A stretch of 64,000 bases of DNA from Chionis minor. Taxonomy: Eukaryota; Chordata; Aves; Charadriiformes; Chionididae. Positions 50,091 to 62,075 of the stretch are shown here, piece after piece (within the stretch, counting starts at the first letter, position 1; every line of letters starts with the position of its first letter). The notes beneath the pieces are model-generated. The model was not told the origin of the DNA. It did not search any database and saw only the letters and a program-made list of their open reading frames with translations. The position numbers were made by a program, and so were the translations under genes. The stretch is from assembly GCA_013398295.1 (NCBI GenBank), contig VZSF01000980.1, positions 1 to 64,000 of the forward strand, written 5' to 3'.

Positions 50091-53000
50091 TCTTAAAGAC
50101 ACATAGGATAAGTGGCTCTCAGGAATAAGAGAGGTCCATGTCCTTGCAAATGATCCTGCATTTGAACAACAGGTATGATGTTCATGAGTTTTCAGCAATA
50201 TTTGTTTTATGGCTTTAACACACTTTTTTATTGTAAAGGAATTCTGCTTATGATGATTGGTTATATTCTTTTTGTTTATAGAAAACTTTCTGAAATACTC
50301 CTTACTTTCTTTTCCTTTTGAACATTTAATTAGTTTTATTTGCATTGTTTGACTAGAAAAGTGATCAGGTGGTCTTGAATTATAGGAAAACTGAACAAGC
50401 AAACAAAATCTGCCTTTTTTATGACAAAGAAACGTAAGTGTACAAAATCTCTTCCTTTCTTCAGACCTTTTACTATTTTTAAGAAAAGTGATTAGGAAGA
50501 ATATTGGAACACCCATTTAAAGCAGCTCTTACTGAACATGTTACTTTGATTTCTTAAGTTGAAAGCTGAGTATATTCTAGTCAGTGCATATTAGAAACAT
50601 ATTTTTACACTCTCTTGAGCTAGCTCCTGAGATACGCAAACATTGCAGTGATTTTTTGGTAATATTTGGCTGTGGGGAGTTGAACTGACTGCACATACTC
50701 TATAAAATCATAAAGGTAACACTTTCCACGGAATTGTACTGATTATACATAGACGGATGCTTCTAGTTGAAAAACTCTTTCAAACATCCACGTTGACTTT
50801 AATCTTTGCACATACTTTGTCATGTAACAGGTTGCGGGAACAAAGCAATCCTCATATGGAAGTGTATACAATGCAACAATGTCTCAATAACATAATTTTC
50901 TGAAACTATCTGGAATGACAGATGATTATTGCCATTTGCATTAAAATGAGGACTGTGTCTTCAACAAAGATTTTATTATTGTTGAAGAGCCTTTGAAATA
51001 AGTTTCTTTAAGGGCAAATAGTGCAAATGGGGATCTGCTTAGAGAGAGGGGGAAAAGGATTGTTGGAAGGTATTTGCAAGGAAAGTTTTCTAGCATAGAA
51101 AGTTGAAAGGCATTGTATGTCTTTCATAGGAGGGAGGGAAAGGGAAGGAAACCCTGCTGTGTAATGCATTAAGATGAGGTTTCTTGGTGAAGTAGTTCTA
51201 AACTTGCCTACAGATGCATGATAATTTTCACTGTAATGCCTTTTCTGTGTTGTCCCTACTTCATATTTGCTCCCTAATTATTTATTTTGACACATGTAAG
51301 AGTTGAAATAAGAGGAAGCAATGGTCTGTAAAGTTACAGAAAGTAGTTTTATTAATTTTAAGTGATAATGAACATCATTTATCAGAAATACTTGAGTGAA
51401 ATGCTCAAATTAAGGTGCCATCTGCAAGACGTTACCTGAGTCTCATATTAAATAGTATTCATGGATCTCCATCGTATTATGGGCCTCCGGAGTATTATTG
51501 CCTCTCACTGAGTCCCAGTCACAAGTTACAGCAACATGATTTCCTCTACTTACTAAATCTAGTCTGTCTACTGCTATTCCTTAACCTGAATTTCAGTCTA
51601 CAGAACACTATGAAGAAGTTAATATATAAATGAAGTAGTTCTCTTGTAAACAGTATTGTAAAGTCAAAAAATAATTTTAATTCTCAAAACCAACAATCAG
51701 CCAGGCCCAAAATACTGTGAAACATATGATTTCAACTTGTAGTTAGCAAATTCACTACTACAGGAATTCTACAATTACTGTATTTTGTAACAGAGTGAGT
51801 AAGGTTGGTTAGTTCTGATTTCCTTTCATCACTTTCAGTAGAGAAAAAAGGATGTAGAACAATCATTTGCCATCTGTTTTTCTGTTTCTCTGCCTTTTTT
51901 ACCTTCACTCCTCTCCTTACAAAAAGGAAGTATTTCCAGGTTTATTTGGGATTTACAGATTAAAAAGAGGAAAGATGTGGAAAGTGATGAAAACAATAGG
52001 TATTGGAAAACTTGTTTGCTCTGAAAATAAAAATAACTTAGAGTGATTAGAGCTCTTTTAAAAGTTTTTCTTCAAACTTTCCTGTGATCAAAATAATCTA
52101 GAATTAAGTATTCAAATCCTATTTAAAGCCCTTCAGATTTCTGGCCCCAAGCTCCCTATTTGCTAAAAAAACCCCAGCGTAACATTGTTGATGCAGTGGT
52201 ATATTCAGAAACATCAATACATAAGAGGAAAATAGGGCAGCATTATTAACTATCACTTTCATAAGAATTGAGACCAGAAAGACATTTTTTAATACAAATA
52301 GGTCATTTATAACATCAATCATCTTCTTAGCAGTGAAAACATGTGTCAAACCAGTAGACATGATGATTTGCAGTATTATCAGTAGATAACATGGGGCAAA
52401 TGTCTCGGGAATATAAAATCATCTGGTCCAGGTAGAAAAGAATGCACTCATATTTCTGTACACTAGATTATCGAGTCATATAACTAAACATCCACTTTTT
52501 GGAGGATTTGATTAATATTTCCTGTCATTCTGGAGACTCTTCTACAAATCATCTATTACTGCTTACAATTAGATATTGCAAAAGACATGGCTAACCAGGT
52601 CGAAATAGTATGAAGATACTCAGGTGAATTTTATGCATCTGAGTATATTAGTGTCAGCACTGAATTCAGTAACTAAAATCAGACCCTCACATCCTCACAT
52701 ACTACTGAAGCTACTATGTTTTAGCTACTACTGGCTACTATTAAATAATGTTTGGCTAACAACATTTCAGTTAATTAAAAAAATAATCTTTCCTTCCATA
52801 TTGTGTTAAAAGAAATAAAAAATGCTATCATTTACTTTTATAGTAAATAAACAACAGCCATTCAGTCACATGAGTAGCTGGCAAAGATTACATGTTGTAG
52901 AACTAGAAATAGCAAATGTTTTTCCTCTTTTCATTCAGATCATTACATAGTCAGATTAGTGGTTAAATACCACTAGTTTTCCTTTCCCTAAGTGGCCTTG

Positions 53001-53853
53001 GAAAGCAGAGCCTGTAATTTACTAACAGCTGCAAGGAATTAACTGAAAACAATCTACTACAGATGTAGACAATTCAAATTATAAAACAAACAAAAACAAG
53101 TAATTCACACAATCAAAAGCTTCATCCCCCAAGTTTATTCAAACTGCTTATTCAAAGTGGTTTGATGTTCTTCCCCTGGGTGACAAAAATTGTGAAACAA
53201 GTTGCAACAAAAAGTAACTTATAACTGTTTATAATGTATAGAATCTAATTATAACATTTTTCTTGTTTTGAAAGGGTAGGTGGGGGAAATAAGATGGTTC
53301 TTGCAACGGTATGTAGAAATGACATTCTTCTTTGGTGCCAGCTCTGTTTCAGATCATAGGTGCCTACTTTAGTAACAAAAAAGAGTTTCTATTCTTGTTA
53401 ATTCCTCACGTTCCTTGCTTCTGGCAAGTTCGCCGAGGTATAATCTTTCTGAGGTAGACTCTTCATTGTCCCATTATTAAGAAAATTTTGAAACTCATAG
53501 AGCTAAACAAAATTATTTCCACGATTAAACTATAAAAAAAATCTGTTTTTTGACCAGAAGGAGATTTGCAGAAATATTTTTATTTGGTTCAAAATGTCTC
53601 AAAAACATACTTTTAAATAGAATGCTACTTTTTAAAAGAAAATAACCCTGATAACTTGATAGAAAAAATATTTTTATATCTTAAATTCTTCTACTTTCAG
53701 GGTACTTGTGTTCTGGGTTTGGGGTTTTTTTTCAAAGTGGAATTAGAACTGAAAGCTTTTAATCATTAACTGTTAAGTTAAAGCTAAGAAAAAAACTAAT
53801 GTTAAGAACTGCTAAGGAAATAATTTTCACTGTTTTTGCAATTATTTTTGTAA
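50091..53853. other. Unique AT-rich DNA
   Basis: No gene or dispersed repeat was recognised. The 154-codon minus frame at 50052-50516 begins inside AT-rich DNA, resembles no known protein and overlaps the end of the old CR1 relic. Confidence 0.5.
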
Positions 53854-53858
53854 GTCTT

Positions 53859-54217
53859 TGTCGTGGTTTGGCCTCAACCGGCCCAAAGAACCACGCGGCC
53901 ACTCACCCAAACCTTGCAGCGGCAAAGGAAAATTGGAATAAAAAGGCAAAAACTCGTGGGTTGAGATAAAAAGCAATTTAACAGAACAACAAAGAAAAAT
54001 TGACAAAACAACAATAACAATAGTACTGGCAGAGGAATGTATAAATAGGGGTACCGTACTGACGCGCACCGACCGGACCCGGACCGTCCCCGCCTGCTCC
54101 CAAACTGGGAACTCCCCTCCCCGGCTAGCTCCCCCTAAATACTGGGAATGGCGTCACGTGGTGTGGAATACCTGTGCTGTGCCAGATATTAACCCTGTCC
54201 CTGCCGGAACCAGGACA
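53859..54217 (-). mobile_element. Solo ERVL-type LTR (359 bp) with 5-bp TSD, CpG-rich
   Basis: The plus strand starts TGTCGTGGTTTGGCC and ends GAACCAGGACA, near-inverted termini of an avian ERVL LTR read on minus. GTCTT flanks it perfectly at 53854-53858 and 54218-54222. A TATTTATA motif on minus lies at 54047-54039, and a CACGTG E-box within GCGTCACGTG at 54151-54160. About eight CpGs survive within 54050-54110. It shares the 'tggaatacc' block and R/U5-type 'aactcgtgggttgagata' motif with related LTRs but is half the length of the copy at 47 kb. No internal retroviral genes accompany it. Confidence 0.92.
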
Positions 54218-54222
54218 GTCTT

Positions 54223-57039
54223 ATAATTGAATTGAAGGTCATGATTTTACCTAAATATTACCAATGTTCTATTTAAGAGAGACTGGATCTAAAAAAGAAT
54301 AACCTTTTTTTGTTTTGACAATAAAACGGAAGTACAATTTTAATGAAATAAGTTGTTTCAATTAAGTCTCTGATAACAATGCCAGTGGAAAGATCAGGGA
54401 TTTCAGTCCAATATGAAGAATTTTAAAGATACTTTGATAAGTTTCTGATTTCTACACCTCACACGAGCTTTACCCTACAGTTGGTATGGATTTCAGAAAA
54501 ATTAGTTTCTATCTTAGAAAAATTGTGAACTGAAGGAAGTTAACATAACAGCAAACATGGAAAAAAACCAGAAACCAAGGAGTTATGTGCCTAAAAATAA
54601 TTCAATTTATTTTTATTTTCAAAAGTTAACAGCTCTAGAGAACCAGTATCTTCAGTGCACCAAATCAGGTCTAAGGATTATTGTAGTATAATTGTTCATG
54701 AGGTTTTCTTAGTACTGAGTAGCATTATCTAAGTGATGGAGCACTCGCCTGCTCTCCTACACCTAAAAAAAATCCACTCTTTCCACTATCTTGGATTTTC
54801 CATAGCTTGGGCAAAGAAACACTGATGTTCCACCTTTTGTGCTAGGCATAACTGATCACTGTAGCAGTTGTCCAAACATACAGCAGCAGTAGTTTCTTGG
54901 GGTGCAAGAAGCACATACCATATTTGTACTGTGTAATTCTGCAATATACAAGTCGTATTTTGGGGACAAATTAATCATAACTAATTACAGGGAGGGAATT
55001 CATTGAAAGACCTCATTTAAGACACACATATGTAGGTATGTACGTGTGAGACATAGCTAAACTCCCGTTATGCTCAACAGGGATCTAGTTAGTATATACA
55101 CCAGACTCTAGAGAATTATGTAGGAGAAAAAAATCTACTGTGGACACAGTGAATCCTCATGAGGGGCGTCTGTTCAGCTGCCTGTACACAAGGATCTAAA
55201 GCCATCTGCAATATGTGACAAAGGGCAAAATGGTGACAAAGGGCAAAATGGTGACAAGGCAGGGTATCCAAGAGCATCTCAGACAGGCCTAGACAGCTGA
55301 CTGTGAGGAAGTACATCAGGCCCACTTTGCCACTTGTGTAGTATTAAGCATAAACATTGGAGGTATCCTGACTGTTCCTTCCATAGGAATGTCTCAGACA
55401 GAAAATCCAGTTTACTCTCAGTTGTAATCAAAGGAAATGGGTAGAATTGTTTTAGTATTATTTGGCTTTGTTTCATTCTTGCTTTCATGTGCTGCCTTGT
55501 TTTACTTCACTCTTTGTTGCAGTATGGAATTCTAATTTTAATGTCATTAACACAAGAGAATGAAAGACTTGAGAAAAATGTACGTGGCATAATGCCCAGA
55601 CTGTAAATACTCTGTTTCTGGAGAGACTTACAAATATCCAGGAAAAGGGGAGGGAGTAGAGGATGGGGGATGGGGTGTGGAGAAAAAAAAAAAATTATGT
55701 ATACTCAGGGACGATTATAACATAATATCTGGACATTTTTCTTTGGATGAGAGGGAGACTACATGTTTTATATTCTAGTAAAATAATCTACACTAATTGC
55801 AGATCCTTAGAGCGACATTTCACCAAATGTGTTGCATGCCTCCCTTTGTCTACTACCAAGTGACTTTTAAAAACATACACATCTATTTTGCATAGCATAA
55901 TGATCAAATTTTGGTATTATGAACAGAAGTAATAAACCTACTCCTTCTTCTGCCACCCCTGACCATCTGGTAGTTTTTATGCCTCACCCAGAGGAGCATG
56001 ACCCACAGTTTTTGGAAACATAATCATAAATGCATGTGTGTCTCTGATTAGAGTGTATTTTGTTTTTATGGATGGCAGCTTGTTTATTGACTGTACTGAT
56101 GAAATCTTCTTTTCCAAGAGATGTTTACCATTGAGGTTGGTGTTGCCTGATTGTATGACCTTCAGCTGCAGAAATCCATCTGACATATTGCTATTAAATT
56201 AAGCAGATTAAATAAGATGTTCACATAAATGAAAACAATGAAAAATCTAATGAAGGATTTTTTTTTTATAATTTGTTATTTTCTTATTTTTAATAAGCCT
56301 TTAAATGACAAATGCACTATTCAACTCATTGTTTTATCAGCCAAAATGTGAAGGTCAAGCTGTTGTAAATGCATGTTTAACTAACACAATTTCTTTGGCT
56401 TTTATCATACAATGCATATAAAATGATTTTATGTGCTTAAAAGCCTAATTTTTATGTGCTTAAGTGTTTCTAATAGTAGCTCAACCTCATGTTCATAGAC
56501 TTTAAAACTGGCTGAGATTTCTCTCCATCATTGCTGCAGTTTTATGCAGGAAGTCTACATCTAAGTCTAAAAAACTGTCAAAACATTGATGTGACCCTAT
56601 CAGATTATTTTCAATATTTATATAATTTTAATATTTCTGAAAACTTAATGAAATGGTTGTTATAAATGTCCATCTAGCATAGCTTAAGTTCCCTGTTATT
56701 CAAAACCACTAAAAAGAAGTGTTATGAAGTTTCCTAAGATTTCCCAATTTTATTTTTCATTTTCCTCTGCCTTCCTCAAACACCTTTTTTCTGTTTTGCT
56801 TTTTTTCAGGGGTTCCATTGTCTCATTTTCCTAGACATTAAAAATTGCTTTTCTGCTCAAATGAAACATATGCCAGTTTTTCACTAGATGCTTAGGAAAA
56901 ATATGCAAATAATATAACATGGTTGTTATGATCCTTCATCATGTACATTCTTTCAGCTTTTTGTCTTAACAGATGGGAATCTTCTGAGGCATAAGTTACA
57001 CCTGGACCAGCGTGACAGTAACCAACAAATTTTTATTTG
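54223..57039. other. Unique AT-rich DNA
   Basis: No gene was recognised. It contains a small 18-bp tandem repeat (55215-55260) and G-rich/A-rich low-complexity DNA at 55640-55695. Confidence 0.5.
55215..55260 (+). repeat. 18-bp tandem repeat, about 2.5 copies
   Basis: The unit GTGACAAAGGGCAAAATG occurs twice exactly, followed by a partial third copy (GTGACAAGGC). Confidence 0.9.
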
Positions 57040-58015
57040 CCCAACTTCTTTTAAAACCCACTCTTCCTCCTTAATATCTTGTGACAATGAAATTAATGTT
57101 ACGGATGAGTACTTCAATTCTTCCTAACAATTTGCTTTAGACCGTTATCTAATTGATTTCCATATTTTTCCTCTTTTTCCATACTATGAGAAAAAGTGAG
57201 TAACCAGTAACTTTTTATTTACTTTCTTTAAACCATTCACATCTTTACAGACCTCCATCTTATGTTTCATGATCTGTTTCTTTTCAAGCTGAGAAATACA
57301 CTCTCTTCAGTGTAATTTCATATAGAAACCATTCTATGTTTCTGATTATCCTTTTCATCCTTCTCAGTACTTTGTCTAAATCTGCTAGATTTTTCTGAGA
57401 TGGCTGATTAGCACATGTGATTCAGCATGTATAACACGCACTTATATGACAACATTTGTTTGTTCGTGTTTAGTTTTACTCTAGACTCCTTCACTCTTAA
57501 TATCTGACATGATATTTGTCTATGTAAAATTACTTTAAGAAGAGTTCTGAGAATGGTAATCACTAATTCAAAGACTATCATTCTGTCTCCACAGTTAAGG
57601 TGATATTATCATGTGTGCTTTACACAGAATTTATGAGCACTGAATTATCTCTGTCATTTTTTATCACTGAATACAATGAGCTCCTTCTGCAACATTTTGC
57701 AGTCACCCTTCTTTTTTATTTTCTTGGAAAAATGTTTTTCATGTGTAAAATTTGGCAGCTCGTTATTCACTCCCTTATATAAATACAGTGAATGTCATAG
57801 GTCACTGCATAGATCCTTCTGGGACCCTGAGGGTAAGTTCATTCCAGTGTGAAATACAACCATTTATTCCTGCCCTTCTTTATTTTTTTTTCTTTTCTTT
57901 CTTTCTTTCTTTTTGTGTCTTCGTTTTCTTTATTAACCACACATGATCATCCATGGAGGAATTTTCCTTGTATTTCCCTTAGTGTCTTTAGGAGCCTTTT
58001 TGAAGGCTTATGTTT
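57040..58015 (-). mobile_element. Ancient amniote-type CR1 (L3-like) relic
   Basis: The plus strand carries, in the right order, faint versions of the complement of an old CR1/L3 ORF2: 'cttttcaagctgagaaatac', 'accattctatgtttctgatt', 'catccttctcagtactttg', 'ttggcagctcgttattcact', 'gcatagatccttctgggacc', 'caaccatttattcctgccct', and 'atcatccatggaggaatttt' with 'taggagcctttttgaaggct'. These follow CR1 motifs for late to middle reverse transcriptase. A T/C simple repeat has expanded inside it. Divergence is far greater than in the other copies, so insertion probably predates modern birds. Confidence 0.65.
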
Positions 58016-58320
58016 TTATTGTTTTCTATCTTTTTTTCCATTTTCACTTTCATATCCATTTGATATTTTTCTATTTCTATCTCCCTTTCTTGCTGAGCTT
58101 TATTTTACTTTTCAGTCCAGTTCATATCCTTTCTGAATATTTCCTCTGCTTTTTTTTACTTTTTGCCTCCTTCATGACGTTTCTTTTTTAAAAAAGAAAG
58201 TCCTTTTTTCCTCATGTTTATATATATATTTCTTATTTTCTTTGCTTTCTAGATTATATATTTTAATTTTGTTATTTTTCTTCATATTCTTTCCCTAGGA
58301 AATCTTTTTATTTCCTCCTT
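57880..58320 (+). repeat. T/C-rich low-complexity tract with (TTTC)n core
   Basis: A (TTTC)n microsatellite at 57891-57914 is followed by about 400 bp of strongly pyrimidine-biased DNA. Overlapping open frames here encode only Phe, Leu and Ser rich peptides and are compositional artefacts. Confidence 0.75.
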
Positions 58321-58343
58321 TTTTGAATCAATACATATACAAA

Positions 58344-60280
58344 TCACAGAATCATAAAATATCTCAAGTTGGAAAGGACCCATAAGGATGCTTGAGTCCA
58401 ACACCCTGCTTCTTGCAGGATTACCTAAAACAAAATCATATGACTAAGAGTATCATCCAGATGCTCCTTGACTTCTGACAGGTTTGGTCCCATGACCACT
58501 TCCCTGGGCAACCTATTCCAGTGACCAACCACACTCTTGGTGAAGAGCTTTTTCCTAATGTTCAATATGAACTTCCCCTGATGCAGCTTCATTCCTTTTT
58601 CTCGTGTCCTATCACTGGTCATCAGAGAGAGGAGATTAGCACCTCCCCCTCCACTGCTCCTCTTGAGGAAGTTGTAGCTTGCAGTGACGTCACCTCTCAG
58701 CCTTCTCTTCTCCAAACTGAACAAAACAAGTGACTTCAGCTGCTACTCATAACTCAAGACTTTTCACCATCTTTGTTGCCCTACTCTGGACACACTAATG
58801 GTTCTATTTCCTTCTTATACTGAGGTGCCCAAAACTGTATACAGTACTCGAGGTGAGGTTGCACCAGTGCAGTGTAGAGTGGGGCAGCCACCTCCCTTGA
58901 CCGGCTATGTTATGCTGTACCTGACGGATCCCAGGACATGGCTGGCCCTTTTGACCGTTGACTCGTATTCAACTTAGCATCAACCCAAACTCCCAGGTCT
59001 TTTTCTGAAGGGCTGCTCTCCAGCTTCTTGTGCCCCAGTTTGTATGTATAACCAGGATTACCACATCCCAGGTGGATAATCCAGCATTTGGTTGTGTTGA
59101 ATTTCACATGGTTGGTGATTGCCCCGCTCTCTCATCTTTCTAGATCTCTCTGTAAGGCTTCTCTACCCTCAGGGAATCCACAGCTCCTCCTGACTTAGTA
59201 TCATTGGCAAACAATGCACATTCAATTTCTGTATCCAGTTCATTTATAAAAACATTAAAGAACACTGTCCTGGAGAACCCCACTGGCCACCATCCTGAAG
59301 TGACGCCATTTACTATAACTCTTTGAGACCAGCTTCTCAAGCAATTGCTCACCCAACGTATTATGGGCTTGTCTAGCTGTATGCTGGTCATTTTTTCCAG
59401 ACAGGTACTGTGAGAGTATCAAAAGCTTTGTTAAAATCTAAACGCACCACACCTACTGGCTTCCCTTGGTCAACTAGATGGATGACCCTGTTTTAAAAGG
59501 AAACTAAATTACTTAAGCAGGATTTTCTCCTCATGAACCCATGCTGGCTATGACCAATGACTGTATTGTCTCTCAAGTGTTTTTCAGTAACTCCCACAGT
59601 AACCTTCTCCAAAATTTTATCAGGCACTGAAGTGAGACTGACAAACCTGCAATTACAAGGGTCTTCCTTCTTACCCTTCTTGAAAACTGGGACATTTGCT
59701 GGCTTCCAGTTGACTGGGACCTCTCCAGACTCCCAAGACCACTGAAAAAGAATGGAGAGAGGTCCTGTCCTAACATCGGCCAGCTCTTTCAGTGCTGTGG
59801 GATGAATCTCATTGAGTTCCATAGATTTAGGCACATCCAGCTGGAGCAGCAAGTCTCAAACAAGTTCAGGGTCAGATGGGAATTTATCATCCCCCCAGTC
59901 ATGGTCTTCCAACACAGAATTCCAAGGGTCCCAGAGCCCATCATCAGTATTGAAGACAAAGGGAAAGAAGGAATTAAATGTCTCTGCTATGTCTACATTC
60001 CTATTTGTGAGGTGACAAAACTTAATCAAGCAACAGACCAATGTTGTCTCTGATTCTCCTTTTGCTGTTAACATATTTTTAAAAAGCTCTTTTTATTGTT
60101 CTTCAAAGTACTGACCACCTTAAACTCTAATTGGGCTTTGGCCCAAGAATTTTCTCCCTGCAGTGATGAACAGCACCTCTGTAGTCCACCTGTGTTGCCT
60201 ATCCTTGCTTCCAATGTCTGTACTTTCCTTTTCTACTTATGTTCTAGAAGGTCACTGCTAAGCCAAGCCACCCCTGTTAG
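58344..60280 (-). pseudogene. CR1 ORF2 reverse transcriptase pseudogene with 3' UTR (about 2 kb)
   Basis: The 3' end lies at 58344 (tail complement 'tcacagaatcataaaatatc') and the element runs leftward in its own sense from about 60280. Minus-strand frames give, in order, early reverse transcriptase (59852-59493: GPLSILFQWSWESGEVPVNW, FKKGKKEDPCNC, HSQHGFMRRKSCLSNL) and the middle domain (59391-59140: RVIVNGVTSG, then FANDTKSGG). They continue with the thumb region (59107-58910: MKFNTTKC, SPSEKDLGVWVD) and the C-terminus (58724-58425: FSLEKRRLRGDVTASYNFLK, VVGHWNRLPREVV). The catalytic F-A-D-D box reads FAND at 59200-59211, and several frameshifts and stops separate the pieces. The endonuclease half is missing. 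It is inactive and of intermediate age. The 5' boundary is uncertain by about 70 bp. Confidence 0.93.
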
Positions 60281-61462
60281 AATCAGATATTTTTCCCAAG
60301 ATTACATTAGATTGGCGTTCATGGTCCACTACGTCAATTACTGTACTTTACACTTCTAATATGGTAGTGAAAAAAAAAAATCAAGGAATTTTGTTCTGTC
60401 AAGTTTATTGCAGCTGTGATTCCACTAACAAAAGAAAATAATACATGGATATTAAGGCTGATTGAAGTATTACAAATTTAGATATTTTTCCCAGAGATTT
60501 TTTTTCCAGAAACACTCAGGGTTTTTTTTTTCTCGGTTTTCTAGCTTTGTCACAAACCAGCTACATAATATGACAATAAGGAAAAGATTTAAAACATTTC
60601 CAGATGTGTTTATTTATACAATGTGCTTTATGCAATGATCTTACCTGTTAAGGAACTTTTGAAAAGGACTGTACTACACCTGTCTGTATTGTAGGAACTT
60701 TACAAGATAATTTTTCTTAAATTCCAATTGAGAAGAAGACAAAAACAGCCTTCAGAGTAAAAAAAGTTCCTAATCAGAAATGTTATAAGGATAAACTGTG
60801 CTGTGCAGTGCTAGAAAGATGATGACTTTGTTCAGCATGGTTATTGATTAACAGTGCAAGCTAATGAAGTATGCACCTTTATGAAATTTATCATGCTGCT
60901 TTCTCTGAAATAAACGGCAGTCTTTGTCATAAAAGAAAATGGAGAATACGTTGATTGTTTTTTTGGGATTTTGTAGGGGTTTTTTTCACATATTGTACTC
61001 AGAAATCATATTTTAGATACAAAGTATGGGATTGAGTTCTCCCCTGAGCTAGACATCTACACCTGAAATGTTTTTCCTCTGAGTTACTGGAGAGATAGAA
61101 ACCCTTCCAGAGGACAATTCACCTGACAGGCTTAGGTTATTGGGATGAGATGAATCTCAGAAGCTTAAAAAAATTGTGGTCTCCACTTGGAGAGTGATTA
61201 GTTAACCAGTATACCTAGATGCTGTGGATGTCTCTATTTGGTCAGATGAACCATATCCATCACTGTCACATTTTTTTTGGGGCCAATCATTCAACTGGGA
61301 ACATACTTCCCCTGAAAAAAATCCCAACCCACTCTTACATTCTTGTCCAATCTTGCTCTCAGGTACAATGTTTTCTAAGCTGAAACTTGCTGCCACAACT
61401 CCAAATTTTTATTGCTAATGCATAGATTAATAGATTCTATAAATGAAGTTAAATAAAGCCAA
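60281..61462. other. Unique AT-rich spacer between two CR1 copies
   Basis: No gene or repeat was recognised. Short poly(A), poly(T) and poly(G/T) runs occur. Confidence 0.5.
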
Positions 61463-62075
61463 GTTTGCAGTTGCTTTGCCCAGTACTGACCCCTGCGGAA
61501 CTCTACTTGTTACAGGCCTCTAGCTAGACTCTGTGCTACTAACCACAACCCTCTGAGTTCTACCTGCCAGCCAGTTTTCAATCCACCCTACTGTCCACTC
61601 ATCTAACCCACACCTCCTAAGCTTGCCTATGAGGATGATGTGGGAGACAGTGTCAAAAGCCTTGTTGAAGTCAAGGTAGACAACATCCACTGCGCTCTCT
61701 TCATCTATTCATCCTGTCATGCCATCATAGAAGGCTATCAGATTAGTCAGGCATGACTTCACCTTGGTGAATCCATGTTGACTACTTCTAATAACCTTTT
61801 TTTCCTCCAGATACTTTGAGGTGATGCCCAAAAGAAGCTGTTCCATCATCTTTCCAGGGACAGAGGTGAGGCTGACTAGCCTGCAGTTTCCTGAGTTTTC
61901 CTTCTTGCCCTTTTTGAAGGGCATGACATTGGCTTTCCTCCATTGCTCAGGCACCTCACCTGTTCTCCAGGACCTTTCAAAGATGATGGAGAGTGGACCA
62001 GCAATGACTTCTGCCAGCTCACTCAGCACTCATGTCTGCATTCCATCAGGACCAGTGGAAGTCAAGGAAAACACT
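61463..62075 (-). pseudogene. CR1 ORF2 internal fragment (reverse transcriptase fingers/palm)
   Basis: On minus an open stretch (62029-61709) encodes early reverse transcriptase motifs: AEVIAGPLSIIFERSWRTGE, KANVMPFKKGKKENSGNC, then SQHGFTKVKSCLTNLIAFYD. Downstream sequence continues to a PQGSVLG motif near 61480-61505, which belongs to the conserved loop before the catalytic box. The element stops there, without catalytic FADD box, thumb, 3' UTR or tail. Its residues differ from those of the 58-60 kb copy over the same region, so it is an independent insertion of a different subfamily. Loss of the 3' side indicates a later deletion. Confidence 0.92.

Noticed and set aside
57849..58191. Overlapping Phe/Leu-rich open frames resembling membrane proteins
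   Set aside because: They arise from the T/C-rich low-complexity tract; hydrophobicity follows automatically from poly(T) codons.
58521..60359. Plus-strand open frames across the large CR1 (for example 59557-59745 and 59802-60053)
   Set aside because: They are antisense shadows of CR1 ORF2 on the minus strand.
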